Shown piece by piece: positions 46,678 through 56,184 of a DNA stretch of 64,000 nt (position 1 is its first letter; every line of letters begins with the position of its first letter). A program made the position numbers and the translations under genes. The notes below the pieces were generated by a model. The model did not search any database. It saw only the letters and a list, made by a program, of their open reading frames with translations, and was not told the DNA's origin. Source of the DNA: Sphingopyxis sp. JAI108 (GTDB taxonomy: Bacteria; Pseudomonadota; Alphaproteobacteria; Sphingomonadales; Sphingomonadaceae); contig NZ_JACCCJ010000001.1 in assembly GCF_013410105.1 (NCBI RefSeq), positions 496,001 to 560,000 of the forward strand. The letters are read 5' to 3'.

Positions 46678-47447
46678 CCGCTGCACGCGCCCTGATCCTC
46701 GCATTCGCACTGGCGCTGCTCCCGGCGACCGCGGCGGGCGCCGCCGACCCGCGGCTCGTCCCCGACGTGTCGAGCCGCGCGATCGACATCCAGTACAGCT
46801 TCACGGGCGAGGAACTGCTGCTGTTCGGCGCGATCCTCTATCCGGGGCAGCGCCTGCCCGACGACCGCGCCGATATCGTCGTCGTTCTCAAGGGCCCGGT
46901 GCGGCCGATAGTGCTGCGCGAAAAGCGCCGCGTCGCGGGAATATGGGTCAATGCCAGCAGCATCCGCCTGCGCACTTCGCCGAGCTTTTACGCGATCGGA
47001 TCGTCGCGCCCGATCGACAAGTTGGTCGATGAACGGACCGCAGCGATTTTCGAGCTCGGCCTTGCCAATCTGTCGATGTCGCCGACCCAATTTTCCGAGG
47101 CAAAGACGCTCGAGCGGTTCGAGGCGGGACTCATCGACCTCTATCGCCGCGCGGGCCTCTTCGTCGAAAACCCCGCTGCGGTCGAAATTACCGAAGGCGT
47201 GCTCTATCGCGCGCGCATCCCCGTGCCCGCCCGCGTTCCGGTGGGGACCTATCGCGCCGAAACCTATCTGATCAGCCGCGGCCGCGTGCTTGCGGTTGCA
47301 TCGCGCGACGTCCAGATCCGCAAGGCCGGGTTCGAACGCTTCGTGGCGCTCGCGGCGGAGCGCCACGGCTTTCTTTACGGCCTGTCCGCGGTGCTGTTGT
47401 CGCTGGTGCTCGGCTACGCCGCTTCGGCGATTTTCCGCCGCCGCTAG
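46674..47447 (+). CDS. TIGR02186 family protein
   Basis: 257 residues with a signal peptide (LILAFALALLPATAAGA), a periplasmic region (LVPDVSSRAIDIQYSFTGEELLLFGAI) and one C-terminal membrane helix (LYGLSAVLLSLVLGYAASAIF). It matches the TIGR02186 family, which almost always follows a TSUP transporter, as here (4-base overlap). The role is unknown; a periplasmic partner for the transporter is likely. Confidence 0.88.
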   Translation: MTAARALILAFALALLPATAAGAADPRLVPDVSSRAIDIQYSFTGEELLLFGAILYPGQRLPDDRADIVVVLKGPVRPIVLREKRRVAGIWVNASSIRLRTSPSFYAIGSSRPIDKLVDERTAAIFELGLANLSMSPTQFSEAKTLERFEAGLIDLYRRAGLFVENPAAVEITEGVLYRARIPVPARVPVGTYRAETYLISRGRVLAVASRDVQIRKAGFERFVALAAERHGFLYGLSAVLLSLVLGYAASAIFRRR

Positions 47448-47544
47448 CCCCGTTCTCGTCAGCCGCTTTTCGCCCAAAGTTCACGGCCTATTTACCCTCG
47501 TCTGCGATAGGGCGAGCCGGGACCACAATAGGCGGGGCGGATAT

Positions 47545-49257
47545 ATGGACATGCAAGGTGGCGGATTCGGCGCCGGGGATCTGACAGCGGCACAGCACGT
47601 CCGCCTGGCGGGCGGCGGCGTGGCGGCGCCGGTCGCGCCGGTGACCAACCATCATCGCGACGACCTGATGATCGGCGAAGTCGTCGATATTTCGGGCTCG
47701 GCTTCGCGCATCCTGCTCGATTCGGCGATCATCGGCAAATTGGCGGCGTCGAACGATGCGGCGGTGGCAATGGCGGGCCAGGTCGGGGCGCAGGTCAAGG
47801 TCCGCGTCGGCAACATCTGGTTGATCGCGAGCATCCGCGACCAGCAACTCGACACGCGCGGCGAGGGCCTGATCGTCGCGACGATCGACTTCCTCGGCGA
47901 AGGCGAAGAGGAAAAAATCACCGGGCGCATCCACAATTTCCGGCGCGGCGTCACCCGCTATCCGATTCCGGGCAGCCAGGTCTTCGCGGCGACCAGCGCC
48001 GACCTCAAGCAGATATACGCCGCCGACGAGCGCGCGCACGTCGAGATCGGCACCGTCTATCCGACCAAGGATATTCGCGGCTCGCTTTATGTCGATGCGA
48101 TGCTCGGCAAGCATTTCGCGCTGCTCGGATCGACCGGTACGGGCAAGTCGACGAGTGCGGCGCTGATCCTCCACAAGATTTGCGAGCTCGCCCCGCAGGG
48201 GCATATCGTGATGATCGACCCGCACGGTGAATATTCGGCCGCCTTCAAGGGCACCGGCGCGCTTTTCGACGTCGACAATCTCGCCATGCCCTATTGGCTG
48301 ATGAATTTCGAGGAGCATTGCGAAGTCTTCGTCACCGCCGAAGGGCGTGACCGCCAGGCCGATTGCGACGTGCTCGCGCGCTGCCTGCTGCAGGCGCGCA
48401 CCAAGAACCGGCTCGCCGAAGGCATGACCAAGATCACGGTCGACTCGCCGATTCCCTACCTGCTTTCCGACCTGCTCAACATCCTCACCAACGAAATGGG
48501 CAAGCTCGACAAGGCGACCTCGTCGGCGCCCTTCATGCGTATCAAGGGCAAGATCGAGGAAATGCGCGCCGACCCGCGCTATAATTTCATGTTCTCGGGC
48601 ATGCTCGTCGCCGACACGATGGCGAATTTCCTTGGCAAGATATTCCGCCTGCCGTCGGACGGCCGCCCGATCTCGATCATCGACGTGTCGGGCGTGCCCT
48701 CCGACATCACCGGCGTCGTCGTCGCGGTGCTGTCGCGCCTGACCTTCGACTATGCGATCTGGTCGCGCGGCGAGCCGCAGCGTCCGATCCTGCTCGTCTG
48801 CGAGGAAGCGCACCGCTACATCCCGTCGAAAGACGTCGGGACGGGGCAGGCGGTCCGCAAGATCCTCGAGCGGATCGCAAAAGAAGGCCGCAAATATGGC
48901 GTGTCGCTGGGCCTGATCACCCAGCGTCCGTCGGATCTGGCCGAAGGCGTGCTGTCGCAGTGCGGCACGATCATCTCGATGCGTCTCAACAACGAGCGCG
49001 ACCAGCATTTCGTGAAAGCCGCGATGCCCGAGGGCGCGCGCGGCTTCATCGATTCGATCCCGGCGCTGCGCAACCGCGAATGCATCATCTGCGGCGAAGG
49101 CGTGTCGATCCCGATCCGCGTGCATCTCGACACGCTCGAGGAAGAAAAGCGGCCGGCGTCGAGCGATCCGCTCTTTTCGAAGCTATGGCGCGAGACGGGC
49201 GGCGAGGCCGAAATCCTCGAGCGCGTCGTCAAGCGCTGGCGCAGCCAGGGCAGATAG
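47545..49257 (+). CDS. HerA-family ATPase (DUF87), probable DNA translocase
   Basis: 570 residues. The N-terminal HAS-barrel-like region (about 40-150: IGEVVDISGSASRILL) precedes Walker A GSTGTGKST, then IDPHGEYS, Walker B ILLVCEEAHRYIP and a conserved arginine segment in GLITQRPSDLAEGVLSQC. This is the standard HerA layout. In archaea HerA works with NurA in end resection; here no nurA is adjacent and the gene stands alone after TIGR02186. The start at 47545 is chosen by the proximal ATG and length. Confidence 0.88.
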   Translation: MDMQGGGFGAGDLTAAQHVRLAGGGVAAPVAPVTNHHRDDLMIGEVVDISGSASRILLDSAIIGKLAASNDAAVAMAGQVGAQVKVRVGNIWLIASIRDQQLDTRGEGLIVATIDFLGEGEEEKITGRIHNFRRGVTRYPIPGSQVFAATSADLKQIYAADERAHVEIGTVYPTKDIRGSLYVDAMLGKHFALLGSTGTGKSTSAALILHKICELAPQGHIVMIDPHGEYSAAFKGTGALFDVDNLAMPYWLMNFEEHCEVFVTAEGRDRQADCDVLARCLLQARTKNRLAEGMTKITVDSPIPYLLSDLLNILTNEMGKLDKATSSAPFMRIKGKIEEMRADPRYNFMFSGMLVADTMANFLGKIFRLPSDGRPISIIDVSGVPSDITGVVVAVLSRLTFDYAIWSRGEPQRPILLVCEEAHRYIPSKDVGTGQAVRKILERIAKEGRKYGVSLGLITQRPSDLAEGVLSQCGTIISMRLNNERDQHFVKAAMPEGARGFIDSIPALRNRECIICGEGVSIPIRVHLDTLEEEKRPASSDPLFSKLWRETGGEAEILERVVKRWRSQGR

Positions 49258-49265
49258 GGACCATT

Positions 49266-49291
49266 GTCACCCCGGCCTCCGCCGGGATGAC
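49266..49291. repeat. short palindrome between convergent genes
   Basis: GTCA (49266-49269), CCCGGC, CTCC, GCCGGG, then TGAC (49288-49291) make a nested inverted repeat of the common GTCA-CCCGGC class. It falls between the stops of the HerA gene and the VOC gene and may act as a weak bidirectional terminator. Confidence 0.65.
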
Positions 49292-49295
49292 GATG

Positions 49296-49682
49296 TCAGC
49301 TTTTCGGGGGCTCCCAAAGCTCGATCGGATTGCCGTCGGGATCGTGGACGCGCGCGAAGCGGCCGATCGCGGGGTCATCCCATTCGTCCTTCGTGATGAT
49401 TTCCTCGCCCGCCTCGCGAAACGGCGCCAGCACGGCGTCGAGGTCGTCGACGCGCAGGTTGATCATGAACTGGCGATCGGCGGCGAAATAATCGGTGTCA
49501 GCCTTGAAGGGCGCAAAGACCAGCGGACCGGCGGCGACGTTCCAGACCCACTGGTTCGGCGGCACGCTGTCGTCGGCGCTGCATCCGCCGCCGACGCCGA
49601 GCCGCTCGCGATACCAAAGGGCGAGTGCTTCGGGCGCGCGCGCCCGGAAAAACAGTCCGCCGATGCCTTTGACATGCCCCAT
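49296..49682 (-). CDS. VOC family protein (glyoxalase/bleomycin resistance-like)
   Basis: 128 residues: GHVKGIGGLFFRARAPEALALWYRERLG at the start, FMINLRVDDLDAVLAPFREAGEEI in the middle and RFARVHDPDGNPIELWEP at the end, the vicinal-oxygen-chelate signature. A conserved Trp/Glu end (IELWEP) suits the small-molecule-binding branch. The substrate is unknown. It lies 42 bases downstream of the SleB-type gene. Confidence 0.83.
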   Translation of the reverse strand: MGHVKGIGGLFFRARAPEALALWYRERLGVGGGCSADDSVPPNQWVWNVAAGPLVFAPFKADTDYFAADRQFMINLRVDDLDAVLAPFREAGEEIITKDEWDDPAIGRFARVHDPDGNPIELWEPPKS

Positions 49683-49724
49683 CCTGGCCTCCCATGCTGA
49701 TACGCGAAGCCTAGGCCGAAAATA

Positions 49725-50846
49725 TCAGTCTTTCCACTCTCCGCTCTTGCTGAATTCCTCGCGGATCTGGCCCGACTGGTTGAGCCGCGGGTCGGTATAG
49801 GTCGGCGCTGCGGCAGGCGGCGGCGCAACTGTTGCCGGGGACGTCATCGCGCCGGGCAGCGGCGCCGGGGCGACATCGGGCAGCGACGCGGCGGGGCCGG
49901 CGAGCATCGGCGCGGGCCCGGCACCGGGGGCGAGGCCCTGGTCCTTGAGGATCGCCAGTTGCTGCGCAAGAGGGAGGTAGGGGCCCGGAACCGGCTCGCG
50001 GCCCGGATAGGGCGCGCGAAACGCATCGGGCATACCCCAGCGGCCGCGCCAACGGTGAAAGATATGAGCGCCGACGATGTTGGTCATCACCAGGCTCTTG
50101 CCCCAGCGCGGCCAGATCGCTTGCGTGTGATAATGCGTTGCGAGCCCGACCTTGGGGAAGACGGTGCCGCCGAGCGCCGCCGACGCGACCCGACTCGCAC
50201 GCAGCCAGTTGCGCCGTTCGGGCGCGCGCGCCATCGCGCCGTCGCAGCTGAAGGTGAATTGGCACACGCCCGCTCGCTGCGATCCCTGAAAGACGACGCC
50301 GCATACCGTGTTGGGAAAGCTTGGATGGCGGACGCGGTTGATCACCGTCTGCGCGACGCCGCGCATTCCGTCGTCGGTCTCGGACGCGGCCTCGTAATAG
50401 ATGGCGGCGGTCAGGCAATAATGCGCGCGCTCGCGGTCGAGCGCCGTAACCCCGCGAAAGACATAGGGTTTGGCGGGCGGCCCGACGAAGGCTTCCTCGC
50501 GCAGCAGTGCGGGGTCGGCGGGAGGCATCGCGGTTGCGTCGCCGTAACCCACGCTCGCCGGGTCGGGCAGAGTCGGATCGATTTTCAGCGCCGTCCGATA
50601 GTCTTCGGCGTTCATGATCGCCCAGCGTTCGGGGTCATAAGCCTTGAAATCGAGCGGTACCGACACGCTGTAGGGGCCGAAGACGGCTGGCGCGCGAAGC
50701 TGTCCGCTCGACAGGAGGAGGGCGAGACAGGCGACCGCGACCACCCCGACGATCCCCGCCCAAAAGAAACGCCCCGGCCCCGCCGGTTTTTCCGGCACCG
50801 GGTCGCGCCACGTCGAACGGGCGGTCAAGGACAGTTCGGGCTTCAT
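49725..50846 (-). CDS. cell wall hydrolase, SleB/CwlJ family
   Basis: 373 residues. One N-terminal membrane helix (FFWAGIVGVVAVACLALLLSS) anchors it. The SleB domain spans about 145-270: YCLTAAIYYEAASETDDGMRGVAQTVINRVRHP has the catalytic glutamate (YEA), followed by FCQFTFSCDG-like QRAGVCQFTFSCDG and ATHYHTQAIWPRW. The remainder is a Pro/Ala-rich tail. It cleaves peptidoglycan glycan strands. The start at 50846 is chosen by the membrane helix; longer in-frame sequence is basic shadow. Confidence 0.86.
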   Translation of the reverse strand: MKPELSLTARSTWRDPVPEKPAGPGRFFWAGIVGVVAVACLALLLSSGQLRAPAVFGPYSVSVPLDFKAYDPERWAIMNAEDYRTALKIDPTLPDPASVGYGDATAMPPADPALLREEAFVGPPAKPYVFRGVTALDRERAHYCLTAAIYYEAASETDDGMRGVAQTVINRVRHPSFPNTVCGVVFQGSQRAGVCQFTFSCDGAMARAPERRNWLRASRVASAALGGTVFPKVGLATHYHTQAIWPRWGKSLVMTNIVGAHIFHRWRGRWGMPDAFRAPYPGREPVPGPYLPLAQQLAILKDQGLAPGAGPAPMLAGPAASLPDVAPAPLPGAMTSPATVAPPPAAAPTYTDPRLNQSGQIREEFSKSGEWKD

Positions 50847-50992
50847 GGGTGCATCGAATTTCCGTCGGCGCTTCGCGCGCGATTCGCGCGGAGCAGGCCA
50901 GCCCGCCTTATACGCTGAAACGCCAATAAATTGTTTCAACGCAAATCGGTGGTCCGTTCGGGGATGGGAGGCTGCCCTGCCCCTTAGCCGTT

Positions 50993-51022
50993 TTCGGTCA
51001 TCCCGGGCTTGGACCCGGGCAC
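50993..51022. repeat. CCCGGG-type intergenic palindrome
   Basis: GGTCATCCCGGGCTTGGACCCGGGC contains two CCCGGG blocks (51002-51007, 51014-51019) that pair across CTTGGA, a common dispersed alphaproteobacterial motif. It sits in the 252-base gap before the SleB-type gene; nothing else was recognised in that gap. Confidence 0.6.
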
Positions 51023-51098
51023 GCCGGCCCTTGCATGAAAAGACAGATCAGGCTCCGCCTCACGCCTGGGCGACAAATGGGCGGAGCGGTCGGCCTTC

Positions 51099-51872
51099 TC
51101 AGAGCTCGCCGCCGAGCGCGCCATATTTGGCTTCGAAGCCGGCCTTGTCGCCGCGCGCCAGATAGCCCGCCTGGTCGACGATATTGTCGCGCGTGATGCG
51201 GCCCTGGAAGGCGCCGAGCTCGGCGTCCACCCGCGCGACGTCAGCCTCGGTCCAGTCGGCGATCTGCTGGAAGCTGGTGACGCCGAGCCCGTTCAGCAGC
51301 ACGACGAGCTTGGGGCCGACGCCCTTCAGCAGTTGCAGATTGTCGGCCGTAGTTTTTGCCGCCTTGGGCGCGGGTTTCGCCGCGGCCGGGGGCGGAACGG
51401 TCGGTTCCTCCGGGATCGGGGCGGCTTCGGCCGGCGCCGGTTTTGCAGCCGCCTTTTTCGCCGCAGGTTTGGCCGCCGCCTTTGCCGCAGGCTCGGCAGG
51501 GGCTTTTGCCATGGGTTGCTTGGTCGCGGCTTTTTTTGCGGCGGCTTTCGGTTTGGCCGTGGGCTTGGGGGCCGCTTCGGCGATGGTCGCGGGCGCGGGA
51601 ACAGGCTCGGGCGGCGTTGCCTTCGCAACGGGCGCGGGCGGCGGCGCGGGGGCGACGGGCTGGGGTTTGGGCTCGATCGGCTTGAAGCGCGCGGGTTCGG
51701 CGGCGATGATGTCGGGCTTCGCCGGTTCGAGCGGTTTGGCGGGCTTCGTCGGTTCCACGGCCGGCGGCGCAATTTCGGCAGGCTTCGAGCGTCCGAACAG
51801 CAACCACAAAAGCACGACGGCAACGACAAGGCCGACGACCGCGATAATCCAGTTTTCCTGAAGCCAGGTCAT
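51099..51872 (-). CDS. membrane-anchored helix-hairpin-helix protein with Ala/Pro/Lys linker
   Basis: 257 residues. One N-terminal helix (WIIAVVGLVVAVVLLWLLFG) is followed by about 130 residues of low-complexity Ala/Pro/Lys linker. The C-terminal 75 residues (LQLLKGVGPKLVVLLNGLGVTSFQQIADWTEADVARVDAELG) match a helix-hairpin-helix fold seen at the end of several NADH dehydrogenase-associated and cell-envelope proteins. HhH folds usually bind DNA or protein; how this one acts on the membrane is unknown. It stands alone between SleB-type and purD genes. Confidence 0.75.
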   Translation of the reverse strand: MTWLQENWIIAVVGLVVAVVLLWLLFGRSKPAEIAPPAVEPTKPAKPLEPAKPDIIAAEPARFKPIEPKPQPVAPAPPPAPVAKATPPEPVPAPATIAEAAPKPTAKPKAAAKKAATKQPMAKAPAEPAAKAAAKPAAKKAAAKPAPAEAAPIPEEPTVPPPAAAKPAPKAAKTTADNLQLLKGVGPKLVVLLNGLGVTSFQQIADWTEADVARVDAELGAFQGRITRDNIVDQAGYLARGDKAGFEAKYGALGGEL

Positions 51873-51968
51873 GATCTTCTCCGCTTGTGACTTTTGTCCA
51901 GCCTATTCCGCGTTTTCGCGCACGTCCACCCTTGTCACCCGCCTCGCGGGCTGCCTCGCGCCAGCCCC

Positions 51969-53246
51969 TTAGCGCGCCTCGCGCGCGATCTCTCTCCAAC
52001 CAATGTCGCGGCGGCAGAAGCCGCTGGGGAAGTCGAGCTTGTCGACCGCGGCATAGGCGTGCGCCTGCGCTTCGGTCACGCTCTTGCCGGTGGCGGTCAC
52101 GTTGAGGACGCGGCCGCCGGCGGCGACGAGGGTGCGATCGTCGCGCGCCGTTCCCGCGTGAAAGACACGCACGCCGCCCGCCTCTGCATCGGCGATGCCG
52201 CGAATCGCGCCGCCCTTTTCGGGGGTCGCCGGATAGCCCTTCGCCGCCATCACGACGGTGAGTGCATAGTCGTGCGAAAAGGCCGGGGCTTCGGCGCCGG
52301 CGAGCGCGCCGGTCGCAGCGGCGTGGAGCAGCGCCGCGAAATCGCCCTTGAAGCGCATCATCAGCACCTGGCACTCGGGGTCGCCGAACCGGCAATTATA
52401 TTCGATCAGCTTGGGCCCTTCGCCCGTGAGCATCAGCCCGGCGAAGAGCACGCCGACATAGGGCGTGCCCTCCGCGGCGAGCGTCGCCACCGTCGGCCGG
52501 ATGATGCGGTCCATGACCGCGGCCTCGAGGTCTGCGGTGAGGACGGGCGCGGGGCTGTAGGCGCCCATGCCGCCGGTGTTCGGTCCCACATCGCCGTCGC
52601 CAACGCGCTTGTGATCCTGCGCGCTGCCGAAAGCGATGACGTCGGTACCGTCGGAAAGGGCGAAGAAGCTCGCTTCCTCGCCGGTCATAAATTCCTCGAT
52701 CACCACCTCGGCGCCCGCGCTGCCGAAGGCGCCGTCGAACATATCCTCGATCGCAGCTTCGGCGTCTTCGCGCGTTTCGGCGATGATCACGCCCTTGCCC
52801 GCCGCGAGTCCGTCAGCCTTGATCACGACGGGGATCGAAAAACCTTCGAGCACCGCGAGCGCCTCATCCGCGCTGGTGCAGCGGACATAGGCAGCGGTCG
52901 GGATGTGGGCGCGTGCGCAGAGATCCTTGGTGAAGCCCTTGGAACCCTCGAGCCGGGCGGCGGCGGCCGAGGGACCGAACGCCGGGATGCCGATGGCGCG
53001 CAGCCGGTCGGCGAGGCCCGCGACGAGCGGCGCTTCGGGGCCGACGACGACGAGGTCGATCGCATGCGCCTTCACAAAGGCGACCAGCCCGTCGAGATCG
53101 TCGGCGGCCACGGGCACGCATTCGGCGTAAAGCTCGATTCCCGGGTTGCCCGGTGCGGCATAGAGCTTGGCGCAGCTTGGCGATTGTGCCAACTGCCAGC
53201 TCAGCGCATGTTCGCGGCCCCCCGATCCGACCAGCAGGATATTCAT
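51969..53246 (-). CDS. purD: phosphoribosylamine-glycine ligase
   Basis: 425 residues of the ATP-grasp GARS family: [20 protein letters not shown], the phosphate-binding [27 protein letters not shown] and [13 protein letters not shown]. It joins phosphoribosylamine and glycine in the second step of purine synthesis. Its ATG (complement of CAT at 53244-53246) shares two bases with the divergent xseA ATG, so the two genes cannot have independent leaders in the usual way. Confidence 0.95.
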   Translation of the reverse strand: MNILLVGSGGREHALSWQLAQSPSCAKLYAAPGNPGIELYAECVPVAADDLDGLVAFVKAHAIDLVVVGPEAPLVAGLADRLRAIGIPAFGPSAAAARLEGSKGFTKDLCARAHIPTAAYVRCTSADEALAVLEGFSIPVVIKADGLAAGKGVIIAETREDAEAAIEDMFDGAFGSAGAEVVIEEFMTGEEASFFALSDGTDVIAFGSAQDHKRVGDGDVGPNTGGMGAYSPAPVLTADLEAAVMDRIIRPTVATLAAEGTPYVGVLFAGLMLTGEGPKLIEYNCRFGDPECQVLMMRFKGDFAALLHAAATGALAGAEAPAFSHDYALTVVMAAKGYPATPEKGGAIRGIADAEAGGVRVFHAGTARDDRTLVAAGGRVLNVTATGKSVTEAQAHAYAAVDKLDFPSGFCRRDIGWREIAREAR

Positions 53247-53247
53247 G
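53244..53247. other. overlapping divergent start codons of purD and xseA
   Basis: The tetranucleotide CATG contains the purD start on the minus strand (CAT, 53244-53246) and the xseA start on the plus strand (ATG, 53245-53247). Each leader and promoter must therefore lie inside the coding region of the other gene, unless a start is misplaced. Confidence 0.6.
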
Positions 53248-54675
53248 TCTGTCCCTTTTCCCGATACGGCGTCCGACGATGGCACCGACGCGCGGCTGTT
53301 AGCCGAGGCGACGCCGGGGGACAATGCGCCTGCCTTATCCGTCAGCCAATTGTCGGCGGCGATCAAGCGCACGGTCGAGGACGGCTTCGCGCGCGTGCGC
53401 GTGCGAGGTGAATTGTCGGGGGCAAAGCGCGCGGCGTCCGGGCATTTCTATGCGGCGCTGAAGGATGACAATGCGCTGATCGACATGGTGATGTGGAAGG
53501 GGCAGGCGGGGCGGCTGGCGTTCCGGCCCGAGGACGGGATCGAGGTGATCGCGACGGGCAAGCTCACCACCTATCCGGGGCGCTCCAAATATCAGCTCGT
53601 CGTCGATACGCTCGAAGTGGCGGGCGAAGGCGCACTGATGCTGCTGTTCGAAAAGCTCAAGGCGCGGCTCGGCGCCGAGGGACTGTTCGACCGCGAGCGA
53701 AAATATGACCAGCTGCCCTATCTGCCGCGCACGATCGGGGTCGTGACCTCGCCGACCGGCGCGGTGATCCGCGATATCCTGCACCGGCTGGCCGACCGCT
53801 GCCCAACGCATGTGATCGTGTGGCCGGTGCTGGTGCAGGGCGACGGCGCGGCAGCGCAGGTCGCGGGTGCGATCCGCGGCTTCGACGCCATCGAGCCTGG
53901 CGGGGCGGTGCCGCGTCCCGATCTGGTCATCGTCGCGCGCGGCGGCGGGTCGATCGAGGATCTGTGGGCGTTCAACGAAGAGGTCGTCGTGCGTGCGATC
54001 GCCGATTGCCGCATCCCGACGATCAGCGCGGTGGGGCACGAGACTGACGTGACGCTGGCCGATTATGCCGCCGACGTCCGCGCGCCGACCCCGACTGCGG
54101 CGGCCGAGATGGCGGTGCCGGTGCGCGCCGAGTTGCAGGCGCAGCTCGCGACGTGGAACGGCCGTATCATCGGCGCCGCGAACCGCCATCATCGGCTTGC
54201 GGACGAAAGGCTGACGGCCCTCGCGCGCCACCTGCCGAAGCGCGAGGCGCTTTACGCGCCGCAGCGCCAGCGGCTCGACGACGCGGGCGATCGCCTCGAC
54301 CGTAGCCAGCGCCACCGGCTGGCCGTGATTTCGGAGCGGCTGGCGACGCGCGGCGCGGCGCTGCGCCCCGCGCTGCTCGCGCGGCGCTGGGACCGCGACC
54401 GCGCGCTGCTCGAAGGGCTGGGGCGGCTGCTGACCTCGCTCGACCCCCGCGCGCTGCTCTCGCGCGGCTATGCAATGGTGCGCGACAGCAGCGGCGCGAT
54501 CGTCGCGACGGCGGGCAAGGCAAGGGACGCCGGGCGTCTGCGGCTGCAGTTCGCCGACGGCGACGTGCCTGTGCATGTGGCGGGGAGCGACGAACCTCCG
54601 CCGCCCGCCGCGCCGAAGCCCGCGCGCAAGCCGTCCGCCGCCGGGCCGGGCCGGGGGCAGGGCGAGCTGTTCTGA
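53245..54675 (+). CDS. xseA: exodeoxyribonuclease VII large subunit
   Basis: 476 residues. The OB-fold ([22 protein letters not shown]) is at about 45-130; the catalytic core has [19 protein letters not shown] and [17 protein letters not shown], the family signature; the rest is coiled helices, and a basic Pro-rich tail ends RGQGELF. With the small subunit XseB it degrades single-stranded DNA. The likely start is at 53245, although the N-terminal 35 residues vary and a later start cannot be excluded. Confidence 0.92.
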   Translation: MSVPFPDTASDDGTDARLLAEATPGDNAPALSVSQLSAAIKRTVEDGFARVRVRGELSGAKRAASGHFYAALKDDNALIDMVMWKGQAGRLAFRPEDGIEVIATGKLTTYPGRSKYQLVVDTLEVAGEGALMLLFEKLKARLGAEGLFDRERKYDQLPYLPRTIGVVTSPTGAVIRDILHRLADRCPTHVIVWPVLVQGDGAAAQVAGAIRGFDAIEPGGAVPRPDLVIVARGGGSIEDLWAFNEEVVVRAIADCRIPTISAVGHETDVTLADYAADVRAPTPTAAAEMAVPVRAELQAQLATWNGRIIGAANRHHRLADERLTALARHLPKREALYAPQRQRLDDAGDRLDRSQRHRLAVISERLATRGAALRPALLARRWDRDRALLEGLGRLLTSLDPRALLSRGYAMVRDSSGAIVATAGKARDAGRLRLQFADGDVPVHVAGSDEPPPPAAPKPARKPSAAGPGRGQGELF

Positions 54676-54760
54676 ATCCGTTCGAAGGGCAGGGGGTGGC
54701 CGCGCGAGACGATGCTGTTATAGTCGCGCCAATGCCTTGCCGCCTTATGGATAGAGAATC

Positions 54761-54973
54761 ATGTTGATCGCCAGCCGCAACCGCCTTGCCCGCCTCCAAT
54801 ATGGGCCGAACGGCTTTCGCATCCTTTCGCCGGGCGACCATGTGCTGTGCGCGGTGACCGGCGCCCCGATCGGGCTCGACGAGCTGCGCTATTGGTCGGT
54901 CGCGCGGCAGGAGCCTTATGCGAGCGCCGCGCTGTCGGTGCAGGCCGCGCTGGACTCCGCGCGCGGGGCATGA
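54761..54973 (+). CDS. DUF2093 family protein
   Basis: 70 residues with ARLQYGPNGFRILSPGDHVLCAVTGAPIGLDELRYWS, the DUF2093 signature. The GDHVLCAVTG motif has one cysteine. The family is a small alphaproteobacterial group without assigned function. Its stop overlaps the start of the M23 gene by ATGA. Confidence 0.85.
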   Translation: MLIASRNRLARLQYGPNGFRILSPGDHVLCAVTGAPIGLDELRYWSVARQEPYASAALSVQAALDSARGA

Positions 54974-55905
54974 GGCCGGCAAAGGCGGATTGGCTTCGAT
55001 ACGGGGCGGCGCTTGCGCTGATGACCGTGTTTGCCGGCTGTGTGCCGTCGACCGATGCCGATACGGGAACGAAGCCCGCGCCACCGCCGTCGGTCCAGCC
55101 CGTTCCCCCGCCCCCGCCCGCTCCGCCGTCCCCGCCGGTGCGCGCCGATTTCGCATTGCAGGGTATCGCCGAGCAGGGTGCGGTGATGGTCGGGCAGGCG
55201 CCGGGCGGCACGCGCACGCTGACCTTCGATGGCAAGGCGATCCCGCTCGCCACCGACGGCCGCTTCCTGATCGCCTTCGATCGCGACGCCCCTGCCGAGG
55301 CCCGGCTCGTCGCGACGCTCGCCGACGGGCGCGAGGTCGTGCGGCCGATTGCCGTCGCGCCGGGTAGCTGGCGAATCGAGCATATCAACGCGCCGTATCG
55401 CGGCGGCGCGAGAAGCAACGCCGAATTCCAGCGCCGCCGTCCCGCCGAACTCGCCGCGATCGCGGCAGCGCGCGACAGGCAGGTCGCGTCCGACGGCTGG
55501 CGGCAGGCGTTCCGCTGGCCGGTGACCGGGCGGTTGTCGGGCTTCTTCGGCTCGCAGCGCGTCTATCAGGGCAAACCTGGCAGCTATCATAGCGGGACCG
55601 ACGTCGCGGTGCCCGAAGGAACGCCCTTCGTGGCGCCCGCCGACGGCGTTGTCGTACTCGCCGCGACCGCACCCTTCACGCTCGAGGGCAATCTGTTGAT
55701 CGTCGATCATGGCATGGGGCTATCCAGCGCTTTCCTCCATTGCCAGCGGCTCGACGTGAAGGTCGGCGACCGCGTCGTCCAGGGCCAGCGGCTCGGCACG
55801 GTGGGCCGGACCGGGCGCGCGACGGGACCGCATATGCACTGGGGCCTCAAATGGCGCGACGCGCGCCTCGATCCGGGCAAGCTGGCGGGACCGGTCGGCG
55901 GCTAG
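54970..55905 (+). CDS. M23 family metallopeptidase, lipoprotein
   Basis: 311 residues. The lipoprotein signal has lipobox FAGC (Cys at about 24) and a Pro-rich linker. A beta-rich domain precedes the LytM domain (about 205-305): SYHSGTDVAVPEGTPFVAP supplies the first zinc pair and GPHMHWGLKW the catalytic HxH motif. It probably cuts peptidoglycan peptides in the periplasm. It is coupled by ATGA to DUF2093, so that protein may be linked to envelope growth. Confidence 0.88.
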   Translation: MRPAKADWLRYGAALALMTVFAGCVPSTDADTGTKPAPPPSVQPVPPPPPAPPSPPVRADFALQGIAEQGAVMVGQAPGGTRTLTFDGKAIPLATDGRFLIAFDRDAPAEARLVATLADGREVVRPIAVAPGSWRIEHINAPYRGGARSNAEFQRRRPAELAAIAAARDRQVASDGWRQAFRWPVTGRLSGFFGSQRVYQGKPGSYHSGTDVAVPEGTPFVAPADGVVVLAATAPFTLEGNLLIVDHGMGLSSAFLHCQRLDVKVGDRVVQGQRLGTVGRTGRATGPHMHWGLKWRDARLDPGKLAGPVGG

Positions 55906-56184
55906 CTTCGCGATCGGGGCGTCGCCACGGCGTTCGCATTTCGTAACCATTGAAACAAAATGTCGCGAATGACGCGATGCAGCATATTGTATTTCGTGGC
56001 TTTCCGAGTTTGTTGCAAATACGTCACAATGCGCCGCGAAACGCCCCTTTGCGCCGGGAATTCCCTTTACTCCACATGAACGAAGTTTCATCCCGCACCC
56101 TATCGGGGCATCTGCGCGTCGGCTTTCTGTCGCCGCGCCGGGGGTCCGGGTAATTTCAATCCACCAGTAGCAAGGGACTGCACT
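55906..56184 (+). other. intergenic region upstream of the TonB-dependent receptor
   Basis: 279 bases. I found no tRNA, gene or repeat in it. The ribosome site AAGGGA lies about 6 bases before the GTG. Weak signals, such as TTGCAA near 56013, are not supported by a matching -10. The long leader probably carries the receptor promoter and regulatory sites. Confidence 0.5.
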
